Shown: positions 18,400-27,682 of the stretch, piece by piece
How the letters are laid out: each line of letters opens with the position of its first letter
Numbering within the stretch: position 1 is the first letter of the stretch
From: Prochlorococcus sp. AG-347-J14
Lineage (GTDB): Bacteria; Cyanobacteriota; Cyanobacteriia; PCC-6307; Cyanobiaceae
DNA: 53,054 nucleotides
Direction: 5' to 3'
NCBI GenBank assembly: GCA_003281505.1
Contig: QCBU01000011.1
Coordinates: forward strand, 1 to 53,054
Position numbers and translations under genes: made by a program
The notes under the pieces: model-generated
Databases searched by the model: none
Seen by the model: the letters and a program-made list of their open reading frames with translations, nothing else
What the model was told of the DNA's origin: nothing

Positions 18400-19728
18400 T
18401 TATCTTATTGGATTCGCCCCCTCTCTCCTAGAGACAAGACGTATTGTTCTAAAAAAAATTAACAAATCCAACCAAAAAGAAAAGTTTTTGATATAAAAAA
18501 AGTCATAAGTCAATTTAATCTCTGAATCGTCGATTGAAGATCCATAAGGATAATTAACTTGAGCCCAACCACTTAAACCAGGCTTCACTAAATATCTTAA
18601 GTCATAAAAGGGAATTATTTTCTTTAAATTTGAATCAATCTCAGGTCTTTCTGGTCTGGGACCTATTAAACTCATGTTTCCTATAAGAACCGAATACAAT
18701 TGAGGAAGCTCATCAATCCTTGAAGCTCTAAGAAACTTACCTATCTGAGTTATCCTAGCGTCGTTCTTTTTTGACCATTGAGCGCCACCTACCTCCGCGT
18801 TAACTTTCATAGTTCTTAATTTACAAATTCTGAATTTAATGCCATTTTTTCCTACCCTATCTTGGAAATATAATATTGGACCATTATCTTCTAATAATAT
18901 TAATAGTCCAAAAAAACACATTATTGGTAATGCGAAAATGAGCATAATTAGGCTCAAAAAGATATCGGAGATCCTTTTAAGTCTTATTTGAAAACTTCTT
19001 CCTCTACTAATATTTGCGAACAAGTTTAACAATTCATTTGAGGAGAGGAAAACTGATGGTATTCTTTGCAAAAAAATTTCGCTCCAATTTACTATTGAAA
19101 AAATATTTTCTCCGTGAAAATATAAATTAATAATTTTCTCTTGATTTAGTGAAGTAAAATCACCAAATTTTTCTATAATTATATTTCTTACTTTTTTATT
19201 ATCAATCAGAAGTTTATCTAGAGAATCTGAAAAATTTAAATTAATTTTACTTATTTTTACTAGATCTAATAACTTCAAAAATGAATTATGACTACCAACA
19301 AATTCCCAATTTTGTTGAGATTTAGAATTACTAATTAAAAAAAGACGTAAAAAATATTGTCCTATAAAAGAAGCTATTATATACTTCACAAAAAAAACAA
19401 AGTTTTCCCAGTAAATATAATTATCTTTAAAATCTATAATTTTATAAAATAATAAAAAGGTAAATGAAAAGTATACAAAAAAATTCAAACAGGATAAAAA
19501 TATATTTTTTATATTTTCTAGAATATCCTTTTTATTTTGATGATATCTCCCAACTACATAACTAGTTAAAAGCCAAAAAAATAGAATAAAAAAGTTAAAC
19601 AATATTGTTTTAAATCCATTTGAATAAACTTTTAAAGTATTAAAAAGGATAGCAAAGGTAAAAATATCAAACAAAAAAGAGACTATTATATTTTTCCTTA
19701 ATGAAAACCAATAAGGTGTTATAAACAT
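18400..19728 (-). CDS. Polyprenyl-phosphate sugar-1-phosphate transferase (initiating transferase)
   Basis: Membrane enzyme of the WbaP/WcaJ type that moves a sugar-1-phosphate from an NDP-sugar to undecaprenyl phosphate, the first step of a lipid-linked glycan. The 442 residues hold about five N-terminal membrane segments (1-125), a weakly conserved soluble region, and from about residue 240 the bacterial sugar-transferase domain: a hydrophobic helix, then CKLRTM, FLRASRIDELPQL, and SLIGPRPERPE. The basic tail ends VSRREGANPIR. It is the only initiating transferase in the window, so the neighbouring glycosyltransferases probably extend its product. Confidence 0.9.
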   Translation of the reverse strand: MFITPYWFSLRKNIIVSFLFDIFTFAILFNTLKVYSNGFKTILFNFFILFFWLLTSYVVGRYHQNKKDILENIKNIFLSCLNFFVYFSFTFLLFYKIIDFKDNYIYWENFVFFVKYIIASFIGQYFLRLFLISNSKSQQNWEFVGSHNSFLKLLDLVKISKINLNFSDSLDKLLIDNKKVRNIIIEKFGDFTSLNQEKIINLYFHGENIFSIVNWSEIFLQRIPSVFLSSNELLNLFANISRGRSFQIRLKRISDIFLSLIMLIFALPIMCFFGLLILLEDNGPILYFQDRVGKNGIKFRICKLRTMKVNAEVGGAQWSKKNDARITQIGKFLRASRIDELPQLYSVLIGNMSLIGPRPERPEIDSNLKKIIPFYDLRYLVKPGLSGWAQVNYPYGSSIDDSEIKLTYDFFYIKNFSFWLDLLIFFRTIRLVSRREGANPIR

Positions 19729-19916
19729 AAGTTATGTTATGTCAAGATAAATCATTAATTTATAATATCTTAAATAGTATATTTATCAAAACATTATAAA
19801 AATAAAATTATTGAGATAGATTTGTTAAATCTTCATTTTTAAAAATATTGAAAAAAATCTTTTAAATCAAATATTGCATAAATTTTATACATTATTTTTT
19901 AAAAAAGATTTATTTT
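19729..19916 (-). other. Gap between glycosyltransferase and initiating transferase genes
   Basis: 188 bases of very AT-rich DNA. Many TATAAT-like hexamers are present by chance, and no promoter, terminator or RNA could be singled out. A promoter for the downstream initiating transferase is likely but not located. Confidence 0.3.
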
Positions 19917-20993
19917 TTATTTAAAAAGATCTGAATACAAATTTAAAAATTTTCTTGCCCTATTTTTATATGAATGAAAACTAATTGCTCTTCGATTACC
20001 ATTTTTTTGTATTTTATTTCTTTCTATTGGGTTATTTAAATAATAAATAATTTTTTCTACCCAAATATTTGCTTCATCGGAATCAATATGTATTACTTCT
20101 TCTTGATCAAAATATGGAGATTTATTCAATGGAGAATCAACTAATTGAAATCCACCATAGTAAGGAATTTTAAAATACCGTAAATTATAGATGATATGTT
20201 CTGGACTATTTTCATGATAATTTATGCAGATTTTACTATTTCTGTATATTAATATTTCTCTTTCACTACTTATAACTTCATTCAATTTTTTCATATTCAT
20301 ATTTACAAAAAAGTTAAGTTTTTTTGATAACGGCTTAATAAATTTATTTGAAAATTTTATTATTCCATTTGATATCCTTACTCTTTTGTTGAATCCTCTG
20401 CCAAACAAACCTATCTTAAGATTTGGATTTTTTTTTCTTAAAAGTGGTAAAACTTTATTAAAAAGAAAAGATTTACTTTTCATTTTTGATCCAATAAAAA
20501 CTACATCAAAATTATTTTTTTGATTATCTTCACTTCTAATTTTTAAAATATTTTTAGGTAAGGATGGAGAAGCATTTGGAATTGTTATATATTTTCTTTT
20601 TGTTAAATCCTCAAATTTCTTCATTGATTTATGCTCCCTTTCTCCATAAATAATTTGAAACCAATTAAGATTATTTATAATAAGTTTTTTATGAAATTCA
20701 TAAAATTTTGAATCTTTACATATAGGCCAATGAACCCATAAAGCGATAATTAAGCCTTTTTTTGAGAGAAATTTTGCATGATTTAAAACAGATTCTGATT
20801 TATAATTTGATAGGTCATCTATAATTAATGTCTTTTCATTACCATCATTAATTTTTATAATATTATCAATTATTTTACAATTAAGATTTAATTCTAAAAA
20901 TCCATTCATCAAACCTAAAGATATGTGAGATTCTGCAGATTGAAGATCAATATTAGGTCTTATAATATAAATTTTTTCAGGAAATATATTCAT
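19917..20993 (-). CDS. CgeB-like glycosyltransferase
   Basis: A 358-residue GT-B-type protein. The C-terminal half matches the CgeB/Glyco_trans_1_2 pattern: CINYHENSPEHIIYNLRYF, a glycine-rich YYGGFQLVDSP, an acidic EEVIHIDSDEA, and AISFHSYKNRARKFLNLY at the end. FDVVFIGSKMKSKSFLFNKV opens the donor domain near residue 170. There is no signal peptide or membrane segment. It follows the ABC transporter gene by 2 bases and is followed by a 188-base gap. A role in decorating the surface glycan is inferred from context. Confidence 0.7.
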   Translation of the reverse strand: MNIFPEKIYIIRPNIDLQSAESHISLGLMNGFLELNLNCKIIDNIIKINDGNEKTLIIDDLSNYKSESVLNHAKFLSKKGLIIALWVHWPICKDSKFYEFHKKLIINNLNWFQIIYGEREHKSMKKFEDLTKRKYITIPNASPSLPKNILKIRSEDNQKNNFDVVFIGSKMKSKSFLFNKVLPLLRKKNPNLKIGLFGRGFNKRVRISNGIIKFSNKFIKPLSKKLNFFVNMNMKKLNEVISSEREILIYRNSKICINYHENSPEHIIYNLRYFKIPYYGGFQLVDSPLNKSPYFDQEEVIHIDSDEANIWVEKIIYYLNNPIERNKIQKNGNRRAISFHSYKNRARKFLNLYSDLFK

Positions 20994-20995
20994 TT

Positions 20996-22660
20996 TTATT
21001 TTATTTTAAACCTCATGGGGAATAAGTTAGATTGTAATTCCGAATGAGTAATCACAATAACAATTGAATTTTTAGTTTTAGAGAGGAGTAAATCATTAAA
21101 AATCATTGATGTTTTTAGATCGAGTGATGATGAAGGTTCATCTAATATTAGGATTGGTTTTACATTTGAAATTATTTTCAAAAGAGAGATTCTTTGCGCT
21201 TGACCACCTGAGATATTTCTTCCAAAGTCAGAAATCATATAATCAAGAAATTGTCTACCAAATTCATCTTTTAAACCTAATTTAATCCCATTTTCATACA
21301 ATTCCTCCTTATTAATTAATTCATTACTCCCAAACAATATATTTTCATATAAGGTGCCACTAAATAAAAAAGGGGATTGTGATAGATAAGAAATATTTTT
21401 GTGAAAATATCTATTAGGTATATTTTGTATATTTAAATTATTTAATTCTATCTCTCCAGCAGAAGGCGTAAGAAGTTTAAGAATTAATTCTACTAAAGTT
21501 GTTTTACCTGAACCGCTTTTACCTAAAATCGCTGTGGGTTGACCCTCTTCAAATTGCCAGTCATCATAGATAATTTCATGTTTATCCTTATATTTATATT
21601 TTAAATTCCTTATTTTAATTTTATTTTTTTCATTTTTATAAAAGAAACTTTCTTTTTTTAGTTTGTTTACAAAATAATTTGATAATTTTTTGGTTTTTTT
21701 TGTTTTGAGACTAAATAAAGATATAAGATTATTAATTGAAAGAGAAGAGGATTTAATAAACGCATATGCGGAATAAGTCTGTTGTGAAGCAGGAAGAATC
21801 CTGTTAAATGCAAAAAGCAAAGTTCCTAATTGTCCAAAAATCAATAAACTGGAATTACTGGAAATTGAAATAATAATAAAAAAGGTAAATAAACTCAAAC
21901 AAACTGTTTCAACTATATATCTTGGTGATTGAGAATAAATCAAAGTATTTGCATAACTATTCCTTGATTTAATCTCATTAGAAATAAATTTTTTAATTTG
22001 TTTTTCAGATGTTCCTCCTATTATAAGATCAACAATTGAAGCTAAAGTTGATCTCACTAAAGCTGTTTGCTCATGATTATATTTAGTAATATATTCACCA
22101 TTTATTTTTAATTTCTTAGCGAATAAAAGAATAATAATCAAATATACTAATGAAATAAATAATCCTGCAATTAAAAAGAGTTTTGTTTCTAGAAATAAGA
22201 GCGAAAAAGATATAGATATCAAAATTATTGTATTAGATACTAAACTTGCAAAGTTTGATAAGGCTTCAGAATTTCTTGGCACATCTTGAATTAAAATTGA
22301 TAAAAATTTTGATTGATTTGCTGACTTTAAAAAAATATACTCCTGATTAACAATCTTTTGAAATGCAACAGAAGATATTTTCGCGCTAATGGAAGCTGCT
22401 ATGCGATATTGAGTAAATAATAAAAATACTCTTAAAACTCCACATATAATTACAGTAACTAAAAACTTAGAAGCATATTCAAAAGTATTTTCATAATTAA
22501 TTCTATTATCAATAGTTGAGAAGGATTGAATGAATGGTTTGATTGAAGAAAGCACAATCACTTCACTCAAACTGAGCAACAAAGCGCTTAAAATAATTAA
22601 GCAGCTATAAAAAATATATTTTCTTGGCAGAAAAAGAATTAATCTTATTAAAGGGATCAT
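20996..22660 (-). CDS. ABC transporter, fused permease and ATPase (PglK/MsbA-like flippase)
   Basis: A 554-residue half-transporter with about six N-terminal membrane helices and a C-terminal ATPase. Walker A is GKSGSGKTT near residues 379-387, the signature is ISGGQAQR near 480, and Walker B is ILILDEPSSSLD near 500. Such homodimers flip lipid-linked oligosaccharides or lipid A across the inner membrane. The pattern NQSKFLSILIQDVPR in the membrane part resembles PglK-type glycan flippases. It is the first gene of the leftward block; a 166-base divergent gap separates it from the heptose operon. A paralogue is at 47704-49386. Confidence 0.85.
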   Translation of the reverse strand: MIPLIRLILFLPRKYIFYSCLIILSALLLSLSEVIVLSSIKPFIQSFSTIDNRINYENTFEYASKFLVTVIICGVLRVFLLFTQYRIAASISAKISSVAFQKIVNQEYIFLKSANQSKFLSILIQDVPRNSEALSNFASLVSNTIILISISFSLLFLETKLFLIAGLFISLVYLIIILLFAKKLKINGEYITKYNHEQTALVRSTLASIVDLIIGGTSEKQIKKFISNEIKSRNSYANTLIYSQSPRYIVETVCLSLFTFFIIISISSNSSLLIFGQLGTLLFAFNRILPASQQTYSAYAFIKSSSLSINNLISLFSLKTKKTKKLSNYFVNKLKKESFFYKNEKNKIKIRNLKYKYKDKHEIIYDDWQFEEGQPTAILGKSGSGKTTLVELILKLLTPSAGEIELNNLNIQNIPNRYFHKNISYLSQSPFLFSGTLYENILFGSNELINKEELYENGIKLGLKDEFGRQFLDYMISDFGRNISGGQAQRISLLKIISNVKPILILDEPSSSLDLKTSMIFNDLLLSKTKNSIVIVITHSELQSNLFPMRFKIK

Positions 22661-22743
22661 AATTATTAAAAATTAGTAATTACTTGTTGATCTTTTAGTT
22701 ATTTATTAATCATTTTTAATTATTTTTTTTATATTCATAAAAA

Positions 22744-22778
22744 ATTAAGCTTAATAAATCAAATATGATAATATTATC
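22744..22778. repeat. Two adjacent 12-bp perfect palindromes in a divergent promoter region
   Basis: ATTAAGCTTAAT at 22744-22755 and GATAATATTATC at 22767-22778 are each perfect palindromes, with centres 23 bases apart. They lie between the divergent ABC flippase and gmhA starts (gap 22661-22826). They could be operators for shared control; chance is possible in AT-rich DNA. Confidence 0.4.
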
Positions 22779-22826
22779 TTAATTTTACAAACAAGTAAAA
22801 AGCTTGATGATAGTCTGAGTATTTTA

Positions 22827-23444
22827 ATGTTTAAGAAATATAAGAATTCTTTAGATATTGCTCTTGGTTCCATAAAACAAGAAAATTTAAATATTTTATT
22901 TTCAGAAATAAAAAAAAGGTTAAATGGATCTTCTTCTATTCATATTCTTGGTAATGGTGGTAGTGCGGCTAACGCAAGTCATATAGTTGGTGACTTTACA
23001 AAAACTTTTGCTTATATGAAATTAAAGCTTAAAATGTTTAATCATTCTGACAACATCAGTTATCTAACTGCAGCTGCAAATGACTTAGATTTTAACGAAA
23101 TATACTCAAGTCTTGTTGGAACTCTAATAGATAAAGAAGATTTAATAATTTATCTTTCTGGAAGTGGTAATTCACTAAATCTAATTAAATGTGCTAACAA
23201 AGCAAAAAAACTAAATATCTATCAAATTTCTATTTCTGGTTACAATGGTGGAAAAATTAAAGATCTAGTAAATACCCCTATTCATATAGATTATCCAGAT
23301 ATGGAAATAAGCGAAGATTGTCAATTAATTATTTTTCATTACATCAAGCAACAACTAGTTAAAGAGATTGAAGGAAAAGATCCATATGCCGAAAATAAAT
23401 TACCAAAATACAAAAAAAGAGTGATTGAAGATCTTATTGCATGA
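22827..23444 (+). CDS. gmhA: Sedoheptulose-7-phosphate isomerase
   Basis: First step of ADP/GDP-heptose synthesis: sedoheptulose-7-P to D-glycero-D-manno-heptose-7-P. The 205 residues form one SIS domain with ILGNGGSAANASHIVGDF at about 40-57, IYLSGSGNSLNLI near 110, and SEDCQLIIFHYIK near 172-184, where the active-site Glu and His are expected. It begins a four-gene operon with three successive 4-base ATGA overlaps, followed by heptose kinase and the guanylyltransferase-phosphatase fusion. This context makes the heptose role firm rather than a generic SIS call. Confidence 0.92.
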   Translation: MFKKYKNSLDIALGSIKQENLNILFSEIKKRLNGSSSIHILGNGGSAANASHIVGDFTKTFAYMKLKLKMFNHSDNISYLTAAANDLDFNEIYSSLVGTLIDKEDLIIYLSGSGNSLNLIKCANKAKKLNIYQISISGYNGGKIKDLVNTPIHIDYPDMEISEDCQLIIFHYIKQQLVKEIEGKDPYAENKLPKYKKRVIEDLIA

Positions 23445-24436
23445 TTATTATTTCTAGATGTCCATATAGAATTTCATTGCTTGGCGGAGGCTCCGATCTA
23501 GATTGGTTTGTAAAAGGTAATGATTATGGACTTTGTCTAGGATATTCTTTGTCAAAATATACTTATGTTGTTATTAATGAATTGCCATCCAGTTCAAAAA
23601 GAGGAATTCTTAATTATTCATCTAGGGAAGAATATACAGAGAATAATGATATCGCTCATCCTCTAATTAAGGCAGCTTTTGAAGAGTTTCACATAGATAA
23701 TTTGCTTGAAATATCTTCCTTTGGATTCGCTTCTAGAGGTTCCGGTCTTGGTGGCTCCTCATCATTTTTAAATGCTATTTTGAAAGGTCTCTGCTTTCTT
23801 AATAAAAAGGAATTAAGCAATGATGAAATTGCTTTCTTAGCGTCAAACATAGAGATAAATAGACTAAATAAGCCTATTGGGAGACAAGATCATATCTTGT
23901 CAGCTTCAGGTAATTTTTTATGCGCAAAATTCTCGGAGCAGAACAAAAGAGTTAGTAAAATTAATTTGGATAAATACAAACAAGAGTTTCTTGAAAAAGA
24001 GACAAAAAGATTATATCTAGTTCCCTCTTTCATATCAAGATCAGCGGATAAAGTCTTAGATAAATTAAAAAACTTGCCGAATGCTCAAGATGATTTATTA
24101 GAAATAAGATCCATCGCAGAAAAATTTATCTTTTTAGAAGATAATCGAGAATCTATTCTGGAAGAAACTTTCTACGATTGTGTTAGAGATTCTTGGGAAA
24201 TAAAAAGAAACATGTCAGGCGTTATGACGGGAATCTTAAATGAACAATACGATGAGTTAAAAAAAATACCCTTGAATTGGATCAGGTTATTAGGTGCAGG
24301 TTCAGGTGGGTATTTCCTAATATCATCTAAATTAAATGAAAAAAGAACAGAAGAAGAATTATTAAAAAATGGAATGAAAGATTTTTTTAAGGCTTCAATA
24401 AGCAAATCAGGAGCTGAGATCGTACACTTTTCATGA
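23441..24436 (+). CDS. hddA: D-glycero-alpha-D-manno-heptose-7-phosphate kinase
   Basis: GHMP-family kinase expected to phosphorylate heptose-7-P at C1 in the alpha configuration, giving heptose-1,7-bisphosphate. The 331 residues start ISRCPYRISLLGGGSDLDWF, the family N-terminus, and carry the phosphate loop GLGGSSS at 102-108 and the C-terminal LLGAGSGGYFLISS. The start overlaps the gmhA stop as ATGA, and its own stop overlaps the next gene the same way, so translation is probably coupled. GmhA in front and HddC/GmhB behind exclude most other GHMP substrates. Confidence 0.9.
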   Translation: MIIISRCPYRISLLGGGSDLDWFVKGNDYGLCLGYSLSKYTYVVINELPSSSKRGILNYSSREEYTENNDIAHPLIKAAFEEFHIDNLLEISSFGFASRGSGLGGSSSFLNAILKGLCFLNKKELSNDEIAFLASNIEINRLNKPIGRQDHILSASGNFLCAKFSEQNKRVSKINLDKYKQEFLEKETKRLYLVPSFISRSADKVLDKLKNLPNAQDDLLEIRSIAEKFIFLEDNRESILEETFYDCVRDSWEIKRNMSGVMTGILNEQYDELKKIPLNWIRLLGAGSGGYFLISSKLNEKRTEEELLKNGMKDFFKASISKSGAEIVHFS

Positions 24437-25674
24437 TAAAAAACATTTCAGTAGTAATAGCTATTGGTGGTATTGGAAGTAGACTCAAAAAAATTACAGG
24501 AGATATTCCTAAACCACTTTTCCCAGTAGAAGGAATTCCAACTTTAACAAGAACACTTATTGAATTAAAATCCTACGGTTTCAAAAAAATCATTGTCACC
24601 ACCTGTTTTAAAAAAGAAATATTTAAAGAATATTTGAAAAAATTTACAATAGATTTTGATGAATTTTTTATTTATGAAGAAAATGAACCTTTAGGAGAGT
24701 GTGGAGCATTATGGGAAATATTACCAAAACTAGAATCTCAAACTTTGTTCATCAATGGTGATTTGATTTTTAGTATTAATTTTGAAAAGTTAGTGAACTT
24801 TCACAAACGTATTAATTCAGATATTACTTTAGTTACACATCCTTCCTCACATCCAGAAGATTCTGATATGATTTCTTGCCCAAATGGCTCTTTTGTTGAA
24901 AATTTATTTCATAAATCACGAAATAGTAATGAAGATAAAATTCAACCATTACTGGGCAATGCAGGAATATCAATTTTAGAGAAATCAATCATAAATGAAT
25001 TTCGCCCTAATAAAGATCAGCTAAAACCAAGCCTTTTTGGCTTTTTGGTCGATATTGCATTGAAAAATAAAAAAAGAATATACTCCTATAACACCTCAGA
25101 ATATATTAAGGATATGGGTACCCCAAATAGATTAAGACAGGTAGAAAAAGATATTAGCAATAATATTTTAAGAAAAAAAAACTATTCAAATTTTCAAAAA
25201 GCCCTTTTTATAGATAGAGATAATACTCTTATTAAATGTGATCCAAAATCCTATATTTTATCAAGCAGAAATATTCAATTTCTAGATGAAAATATAAATA
25301 AACTTGCCAAGATATCTGATTCATTTTCAATAATTGCGATAGTTACAAACCAGCCGCAAATTTCAATGAATAAATTATCTTTGGAACAATTGGAAGATAT
25401 TAACAATAAAATAATAATTTATTGCCGATCTAAATCATTACTAATTGATACAGTTATATGGTGTCCTCATCATCCGCATAAAGGTTTTGAATCAGAAAAT
25501 GAATTATTAAAAACAGATTGTTTTTGTCGAAAACCTAATCCAGGCATGTTGCTAGAACTTTCATATCAAAGAAATATAGATTTAAATTCTTCTCTTTTTG
25601 TTGGTGACTCTTTTGTTGATATGCAAGCTGCAAATTCTGCTGGATGTGACTTTAAAAATATAATTGACTTATGA
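24433..25674 (+). CDS. Fused heptose-1-P guanylyltransferase (HddC) and heptose-bisphosphate phosphatase (GmhB)
   Basis: A 413-residue two-domain protein. Residues 1 to about 235 form a nucleotidyltransferase with GGIGSRLKKITGDIPKP at the N-terminus and LFINGDLIF near 110-118. Residues about 255-413 form a HAD phosphatase of the GmhB type: D261 and D263 in FIDRDNTL, the zinc site C344, H346, C363, C365 in CPHHP and CFCRKP, and LFVGDSFVDM. The two would remove the 7-phosphate and transfer GMP, so the pair of last steps to GDP-heptose sit on one chain. Overlaps by 4 bases on both sides tie it to the operon. Confidence 0.88.
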   Translation: MIKNISVVIAIGGIGSRLKKITGDIPKPLFPVEGIPTLTRTLIELKSYGFKKIIVTTCFKKEIFKEYLKKFTIDFDEFFIYEENEPLGECGALWEILPKLESQTLFINGDLIFSINFEKLVNFHKRINSDITLVTHPSSHPEDSDMISCPNGSFVENLFHKSRNSNEDKIQPLLGNAGISILEKSIINEFRPNKDQLKPSLFGFLVDIALKNKKRIYSYNTSEYIKDMGTPNRLRQVEKDISNNILRKKNYSNFQKALFIDRDNTLIKCDPKSYILSSRNIQFLDENINKLAKISDSFSIIAIVTNQPQISMNKLSLEQLEDINNKIIIYCRSKSLLIDTVIWCPHHPHKGFESENELLKTDCFCRKPNPGMLLELSYQRNIDLNSSLFVGDSFVDMQAANSAGCDFKNIIDL

Positions 25675-26672
25675 ATTATTCCTTTTTTGGAACATGCTTT
25701 GAAGACTATCATTTATTAATTGATTGTCTTAAATCAATGGCAAAACAGACTCTTCCTCCTAATGAGATTATCCTTATTGATTCAAGTGAAAAAGGGGAAA
25801 TTATAAAATACCTCAAAGAATTATTCGAAAATAGTAGAACCCTTATCAAATATGAAAATATTGCTCTCCCAAGAGTAAAAGCTTTAAATCTTGCAATATC
25901 AAAAGCTAATTCCGATTATTTATTACGCTTCGATTCTAGAACTAGATTTTCAGAAAATTATGCAGAGACATCATTAAAGATTTTAAAAAAAACAAACAGG
26001 TATAAAATCATATTAGGCTCTATAGGAGCAAAACAAACAGCCGTCCCAGCAAATAATTCAATAAACGCAAAATTAGCTGCTGATTTAATGAACAGAGCTT
26101 ATGTTTTTGGGAACCCATTATATAGAAGAGAAAATTATACAGGTAAAGTTAATTCAATTTACTTAGGTTGTTATCCAAAAGAAATAATCAAACAAACACT
26201 TTTTCGTGAAGATGTTAATTTAATATCTGAAGACTCTCAAATTTGTCAAGATATTATTGCCAAAGGATATGAGATACATATATCTAATTCTTTAAGTATT
26301 AAATATTTATGCAGAGAGAATTTATATTCAGTTATAAAACTACTTCGAAATTATGGCAGATGTAGAGCAAGAACAATAATTTCTACTAAGAGTATTCATG
26401 ATAATAAAAAATACTTATTAATTTTATTTATGGTTGTGATTTCTCCAATTATTATTTTTAATTTTTTAAAAGACATTGTGATAGCTTTAATTTTAGTTTT
26501 CTTAATACCCTTTTTATACAATGTATTTCATGAATACAGGGATTATGGTTCTAAAAAAATTTTTTACCTACCCTTATTAGCACTTTGTATCCAATTAAGT
26601 TGGATTTTAGGTTTGTTTGAAACCTTAATTTTGTATAAATTTACAAAAAATAAAAATTCAAATTTCCTTTAA
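25671..26672 (+). CDS. Glycosyltransferase family 2 with C-terminal membrane segments
   Basis: A 333-residue ExoA-like GT2. The N-terminus includes DCLKSMAKQTLPPNEIILID and SSEKGE; FDSRTRFSENY near residue 84 is the variant DxD-containing region, and LISEDSQICQDI near 183 is the acidic acceptor-side motif. Two hydrophobic segments at about 245-280 and 290-320 anchor it. The start overlaps the fusion gene stop by ATGA, so it belongs to the heptose operon and is a good candidate for the transferase that uses GDP-heptose. That assignment is inferred from context. Confidence 0.8.
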   Translation: MNYSFFGTCFEDYHLLIDCLKSMAKQTLPPNEIILIDSSEKGEIIKYLKELFENSRTLIKYENIALPRVKALNLAISKANSDYLLRFDSRTRFSENYAETSLKILKKTNRYKIILGSIGAKQTAVPANNSINAKLAADLMNRAYVFGNPLYRRENYTGKVNSIYLGCYPKEIIKQTLFREDVNLISEDSQICQDIIAKGYEIHISNSLSIKYLCRENLYSVIKLLRNYGRCRARTIISTKSIHDNKKYLLILFMVVISPIIIFNFLKDIVIALILVFLIPFLYNVFHEYRDYGSKKIFYLPLLALCIQLSWILGLFETLILYKFTKNKNSNFL

Positions 26673-26694
26673 ATAAATTTGCTTTACCTTAATA

Positions 26695-26717
26695 AAATTA
26701 ATAACAATAATTAATTT
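26695..26717. repeat. Inverted repeat, 8-bp arms, upstream of the FkbM gene
   Basis: AAATTAAT and ATTAATTT are perfect reverse complements around a 7-base spacer. The repeat follows the GT2 stop and touches the possible -35 box of the next gene. It may be an operator or a weak end-of-operon hairpin. Confidence 0.35.
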
Positions 26718-26746
26718 GAATTTATATTTCTTCTTTTTCTTATAAT
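26716..26746 (+). promoter_or_regulatory. Possible promoter of the FkbM methyltransferase gene
   Basis: TATAAT at 26741-26746 lies 24 bases before the ATG at 26771. TTGAAT at 26716-26721, with a 19-base spacer, may be the -35 box. The 98-base gap and break in overlaps suggest that a new transcript begins here. Confidence 0.45.
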
Positions 26747-26770
26747 GTTTTTTATATCTATTAATTAGTT

Positions 26771-27625
26771 ATGCTCACTAAATTTATAAATATAAAACAA
26801 CTATTTAAACCAAATATCACACAAAAAATTATAAAAAACGCATCGCCAAAGATTAAAGGATATTGGATTTTTTTTACTCTAATTTTTAAAATTTTTCCAA
26901 ATAAATTAGAAGCATTGATAATTTTCCCAAAAAATGAAATTGATGTGGAAATTGATTTACAAGATCCATATCAATTAGATATTTTTTTTAAAAACAAATA
27001 TGAATTGATGGAGCCATATATTATCTATAAATTATTACCAAGAAAAGGTATCTTTTTTGATGTAGGTGCAAACTGTGGATGGTATACAAGAATTATCTCT
27101 AAGTTAAAAAAGGAGTCAATTATCTATGCATTTGAACCTAATATAAAAGCTTTTAATTTCTTAAAAGAATTCTGCTCAGAAAATGTTATGACTTTGCCAG
27201 TTGCAGTAGGTAAAGATAATTTTAATAAAGTTATGCCTATTAATCCTTTTTATAGACAACCCTCAGGTACTTATTTCAAAAAGGAGCCTAAAGGCATTAA
27301 CTTAATATCACTAGATAGTTTTTGCTCAAAGCATAAATTGATTCCAGATATTATTAAAATTGATGTAGAAGGCTATGAATTTGAAGTATTGAAAGGCGCA
27401 TCTAAAGTAATAGAGAATTGCAAATATTTATTAGTAGAAGTTAATAATCAAGAATCTGTTGTTAACTGCAATTATGATCCAAATTTAATTTTCGAATTTT
27501 TATATAAAAAAGGATTCATTTTTAGATACTTAGTTTCAAATAAAGAAAATAGTATTATTGAAATAGATTGTTTAGAGATAGGCAGTATACTTTTCTGTAA
27601 GGAAAAAATTGACAAGATATTTTAA
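26771..27625 (+). CDS. FkbM family methyltransferase
   Basis: A 284-residue SAM-dependent O-methyltransferase. The SAM motif FFDVGANCGWYTRII lies near residues 95-109, AFEPNIKAFNFLKEF near 122-136, and the FkbM signature IIKIDVEGYEFEVLKGA near 195-211. Such enzymes often methylate hydroxyls on sugars in surface glycans. It has its own likely promoter and is 57 bases before the UDP-glucose dehydrogenase gene. A second FkbM gene is at 50373-51122. The acceptor is unknown. Confidence 0.85.
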   Translation: MLTKFINIKQLFKPNITQKIIKNASPKIKGYWIFFTLIFKIFPNKLEALIIFPKNEIDVEIDLQDPYQLDIFFKNKYELMEPYIIYKLLPRKGIFFDVGANCGWYTRIISKLKKESIIYAFEPNIKAFNFLKEFCSENVMTLPVAVGKDNFNKVMPINPFYRQPSGTYFKKEPKGINLISLDSFCSKHKLIPDIIKIDVEGYEFEVLKGASKVIENCKYLLVEVNNQESVVNCNYDPNLIFEFLYKKGFIFRYLVSNKENSIIEIDCLEIGSILFCKEKIDKIF

Positions 27626-27682
27626 AATCATTCATTTATTTTCTTACTGAAACGCGATAGAATATATTATCTTGAAAATGAA

